A DNA stretch of 64,000 bases, from the NCBI RefSeq assembly GCF_004340905.1, contig NZ_SLXD01000003.1:310001-374000 (forward strand). Reading direction: 5' to 3'. A program made the position numbers and the translations under genes. Origin of the DNA: Rubrivivax gelatinosus (lineage in GTDB: Bacteria > Pseudomonadota > Gammaproteobacteria > Burkholderiales > Burkholderiaceae_C). Below the pieces are notes generated by a model. The model saw nothing but the letters and a program-made list of their open reading frames with translations. It did no database searches and was not told the origin of the DNA. Each line of letters opens with the position of its first letter. Positions within the stretch are counted from its first letter, which is position 1. Positions 61,119 to 64,000 of this stretch are shown here, one piece after another.

Positions 61119-61392
61119 GGCGACTCCGTGGTGACCGGGACGGGACGGCCGGGGCAGTGTGCCGACGGCGTCTCGCGCAGCCATCCCTCCGCGGAGGGGA
61201 CCGATTTCGGCGCCTCCACGGAGGGTGCGGCGTGGCACTCCGGCGCGGCGTGGGCCGTCTACGATGCCCGCGCCGTGGCGGCCGCCGGCTGCCCGCCGGA
61301 GAAGGGAGTCGACCGATGTCCGCCACGCCGCCGCCCGCCCCCCGTCTGCCCGCCCCGGGCCGGCGCGGCCCGTGCCTGCCACGCCGGGCGCG

Positions 61393-63978
61393 ATGACGAC
61401 GCGCTGCGTGCACGCCGCTGACGCCGGCCCGCGCGGTTGGCGCTTCGCGCTCGACGCACCCGGCTTGCCACCGTGCCTGGTCCTCGAAGCCTGGGCTGCC
61501 GACGAGGCGCTCGACCGGCCGGGCGAGATGCTGCTGAGTTGCCGCGCTCCCGACGCGACGCTCGACGCACGCGCTTGGCTCGGCCAGCCGCTGGCGCTGC
61601 TGGCCAGCGCCGCCGGCGCGTCACCGTGGCGGCGTTGCGGCCGTGTCGTCCAGGTCGATGCCGACGATGGCGACGGCGGCCTGGCGCGCTACCGTTTGCG
61701 CGTGCGCAGCTGGTTCGCGCTGCTCGAGCACGGGTTGCACAGCCGGGCGTGGCGCGACCGCGGGCTGGCGGAGATCCTGGCCGACGTGTTCGAGCCGTAT
61801 GCCGATGTCGCACGCTGGCAGCTGGCCGACGCCGCTGGCGCCCTCCCGCGCGAGTTCACGGTCCAGTACCGGGAGCGTGACCTCGATTTCGTGCTCCGTC
61901 TGCTCGCCGCCGAAGGCCGGACGCTTCGCATCGACCCCGCGACCGATACGCTGCACCTGCTGTCCGACACCCGCGACGAACGCCAATGCCCGCAGGATCC
62001 GGCCTCGGCCCGCGCCGGTGCGCTTGCCCGTCGGCGCCCCGGCCCGGACTGCGCCGACGAGGCGGTGACGGCGCTCGAGCGCCGTACCCGGCTGGCGCCT
62101 GCCGGGCGGCGGGCGGGCTGGATCGATCCGGTGTCCGCGCGCGTGCTCGGGGCCGCGGTGGTCGCGGGCGACGGCGTGCCCCCCTCGCGACAGGCCTGGC
62201 GCGAGGGGGCGTTCGCCGATGCCCAGGCCGGCCGCCGCCTGCTGCAGCAGCTGCAGGACGGCGAACGTGCGCGCGCACGGTCCTGGCACGGCCGCAGCAC
62301 GGTGCGCAGCTTCGCGCCGGGAACCTGGGTGCAACTGGGCGGCGATGACGCGGTGCCGGCGATGCTGCTGACACGGGTGTGCCATGCGGGCGTCGGCGAC
62401 GCGGCACGCACGCCGGCGGCGCATCCACCGGACGGGCCCGGCGGCTGGCCGTTGCAGGCGCCTTGGCTGGATCCGGCGCTCGGCGAGTCCGCCTGGACGG
62501 GCGGCTACGCCAACGCCTTCGATGCCATCGAGCGCGAGCAACCCTGGCGGCCGGTCGGGGAGGGCGCGGTGCCGGCGCCGCCGCGCCGGCCGCTGCGGGG
62601 TGTCGTCGGCGCCGAGGTCGTCGGTCGCGACGGCGACCCGCCCGGCGCCCTGGCGGCCGACGAACACGGGCGCCTGCGAGTGCGCCTGGACTTCCAGGCC
62701 CCTGCCGTGGCCTGCACGGGGGCTTCGACGGCGGCGGCCACCGGGTGGCTGCGTGTGGTCCAGCCCTGGGGCGGGGCCGGCGTCGCGGCCCAGTGGCTGC
62801 CCCGCGTGGGGCAGCGTGTGGTCGTCGGCTTCCTCGACGGCGATGTCGAACGGCCGGTGATCCTGGCAGGCGTGCACGACGGCGTCGGCGAAGGCGGCGT
62901 CGACCCCACGCCGGGCGGGCGCGCCGCGGCCCCGGCCGCGATGCCGCCCGCCGGCAGCGACCATCAGGCCTCGGGGCAGGGCAACCGTGTCGCCGGTGCG
63001 CACGCGCCGCCATGGCATGGGGCGGCGCCGCAGCCAACCGCGGCCGGCGGGCAGGCCAACGCCGCCGCGATGAGCGGCTGGCGCAGCCGCGAACTCGCCG
63101 GGGAAGGCGCCAACCAGCTCGTCTTCGACGACAGCGACGGGGCGCTGCGTGTGCAGCTCGCGAGTTCGCACGCCGGCTCCCAGCTCAACCTTGGCTGGCT
63201 CGTGCATCAGGCCGGCAATCGCCGCGGCTCGGCCCGTGGTCTGGGCTTCGAGCTGCGGTCCGACGCCGCCGGCGTGGTGCGGGCCGGGCGCGGCCTGCTC
63301 CTGAGTGCCTGCGCCCATCCGCCCGGCGCCGCCGCGGCGGACAACGCCGCCGGCTGGGCCGCCGCGCGGGGTCTGGAAGGCCTGGCACGCACGCTGGCCG
63401 CAGCGGCTGCCGCGCACCGTGCGGCACCGTCGGGCGCATGCGAACCGGCGGGCGGCAGCGCGCTGAAGGCGGCATGCGAGGCGCTGCACGACGATGGCGC
63501 CGGTGACGGCGGCCGTGCCGGGCCGGCCGCCGCCCTTCTCGCCGGACATGCGCCTGGCGGTGTGGTCGCCACGGCCGAGTCGCTGGTGGAGGCGGCTGCC
63601 GGGACGCTGACCCGCGCTGCCGGTCGCGACCTCGCCATGGCCGCGGGTGGCCTGTGCCGGCTGCAGGCCGGGGGCCGCGTGGCGGTCGTCGCCGGGGCCA
63701 CGGGTGGTACTGCCGCCCAGCCGCCCGGACTGGTGCTCGCGGCAGTGGCCGGCGGGCTCGAGCTGCGCAGCGACGACGGCGATCTCGCCCTGGAGTCCCG
63801 CGACGCGGCGACGCTGCAGTCGGTGTGCGATGGTGTCGAACTGCGTGCGGGGCGGCGGGTCGTGCTGGCCGTCGACGGCGGAGCCGGCATCGTGCTCGAA
63901 GGCGGCACGCTGCGCATCGAGTGCCCGGGCACGCTGCGTGTCGAGGCGGCGGCCCGACGATTCGAACCGCCGGGCTGA
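61393..63978 (+). CDS. vgrG: T6SS spike protein VgrG with DUF2345-like tail
   Basis: An 861-residue VgrG. Residues 1-370 are gp27-like: LLSCRAPDATLDARAWLGQPLALLAS, VVQVDADDGDGGLARYRLRVRSWFALLEHG and EFTVQYRERDLDFVLRLLAAEGRTLRI. The gp5 OB-like part is near 415-490 (DEHGRLRVRLDFQ; PRVGQRVVVGFLDGDVERPVILAGVHDG). Beyond 570, ANQLVFDDSDGALRVQLASSHAGSQLNLG and a 250-residue Ala/Gly-rich tail form the T6SS_Vgr/DUF2345-type extension. It is divergent from the M15-PAAR-TssM operon and ends at the right edge region. The ATG at 61393 is the only start that gives the normal N-terminus. Confidence 0.92.
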   Translation: MTTRCVHAADAGPRGWRFALDAPGLPPCLVLEAWAADEALDRPGEMLLSCRAPDATLDARAWLGQPLALLASAAGASPWRRCGRVVQVDADDGDGGLARYRLRVRSWFALLEHGLHSRAWRDRGLAEILADVFEPYADVARWQLADAAGALPREFTVQYRERDLDFVLRLLAAEGRTLRIDPATDTLHLLSDTRDERQCPQDPASARAGALARRRPGPDCADEAVTALERRTRLAPAGRRAGWIDPVSARVLGAAVVAGDGVPPSRQAWREGAFADAQAGRRLLQQLQDGERARARSWHGRSTVRSFAPGTWVQLGGDDAVPAMLLTRVCHAGVGDAARTPAAHPPDGPGGWPLQAPWLDPALGESAWTGGYANAFDAIEREQPWRPVGEGAVPAPPRRPLRGVVGAEVVGRDGDPPGALAADEHGRLRVRLDFQAPAVACTGASTAAATGWLRVVQPWGGAGVAAQWLPRVGQRVVVGFLDGDVERPVILAGVHDGVGEGGVDPTPGGRAAAPAAMPPAGSDHQASGQGNRVAGAHAPPWHGAAPQPTAAGGQANAAAMSGWRSRELAGEGANQLVFDDSDGALRVQLASSHAGSQLNLGWLVHQAGNRRGSARGLGFELRSDAAGVVRAGRGLLLSACAHPPGAAAADNAAGWAAARGLEGLARTLAAAAAAHRAAPSGACEPAGGSALKAACEALHDDGAGDGGRAGPAAALLAGHAPGGVVATAESLVEAAAGTLTRAAGRDLAMAAGGLCRLQAGGRVAVVAGATGGTAAQPPGLVLAAVAGGLELRSDDGDLALESRDAATLQSVCDGVELRAGRRVVLAVDGGAGIVLEGGTLRIECPGTLRVEAAARRFEPPG

Positions 63979-64000
63979 CATCGGGCTCGGGCGGCCCGCG

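Overview
The window is about 64 kb of very GC-rich DNA with dense, short-spaced operons and many GTGA/ATGA stop-start overlaps. A DUF4148-type secreted protein, an RcnR-type DmeR/DmeF pair, IorAB-like oxidoreductase genes, RND efflux pumps and a type VI secretion (T6SS) cluster together suggest a betaproteobacterium of the order Burkholderiales, possibly of the Rubrivivax/Roseateles kind. That placement is inference from gene content; there is no rRNA or other phylogenetic marker here.

Layout. 1-2084: apparent core DNA with a partial EamA exporter divergent from an Lrp/AsnC regulator, then rraA, a DUF697-like membrane protein and an intact tRNA-Pro(TGG). 2085-18763: redox and detoxification genes. 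These are a zinc alcohol dehydrogenase coupled to a secreted alpha/beta hydrolase under an AraC regulator, a cyclophilin-like/cupin pair, a yqhD-DUF1330-quinone reductase operon with a divergent LysR gene, and a long overlapping operon for an IorAB-type molybdenum oxidoreductase with XdhC, a MobA-like enzyme, an MBL hydrolase and an SDR. A NepI-like exporter follows. The segment ends in a 44-nt copy of the 3' part of the tRNA-Pro gene. 18764-38436: a second MFS transporter, a TetR-controlled RND pump with a divergent outer-membrane factor, an aldehyde dehydrogenase with its own TetR gene, a truncated SDR, a second alcohol dehydrogenase operon (AKR-ADH-NmrA) with a divergent LysR gene, a Bcr-like exporter, and a TetR/SDR/thioesterase group. 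This segment ends in another 44-nt tRNA-Pro 3' copy, identical to that of the intact gene. The two inner copies sit in a conserved unit of about 200 bp. I read 2085-38436 as a possible genomic island or tandem islands at tRNA-Pro that have lost their integrase.

38437-53236: DmeR/DmeF Ni/Co efflux, a glycogen-debranching-type enzyme with a GT4 glycosyltransferase, an esterase, a YbaL-like CPA2 antiporter, and a complete AcrAB-TolC-type pump with a divergent TetR gene and a clear palindromic operator. 53348-64000: part of a T6SS locus (TssA, BON/OmpA-like protein, TagF, TssM, PAAR, membrane-bound M15 peptidase, and a divergent VgrG). The sheath, baseplate, Hcp and ClpV genes are not in the window and probably lie to the right.

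Functional themes are aldehyde/alcohol/quinone redox detoxification, drug and metal export, and interbacterial secretion. Regulation is unusually readable: several divergent promoters carry perfect or near-perfect palindromes, and one 24-bp operator design occurs three times.
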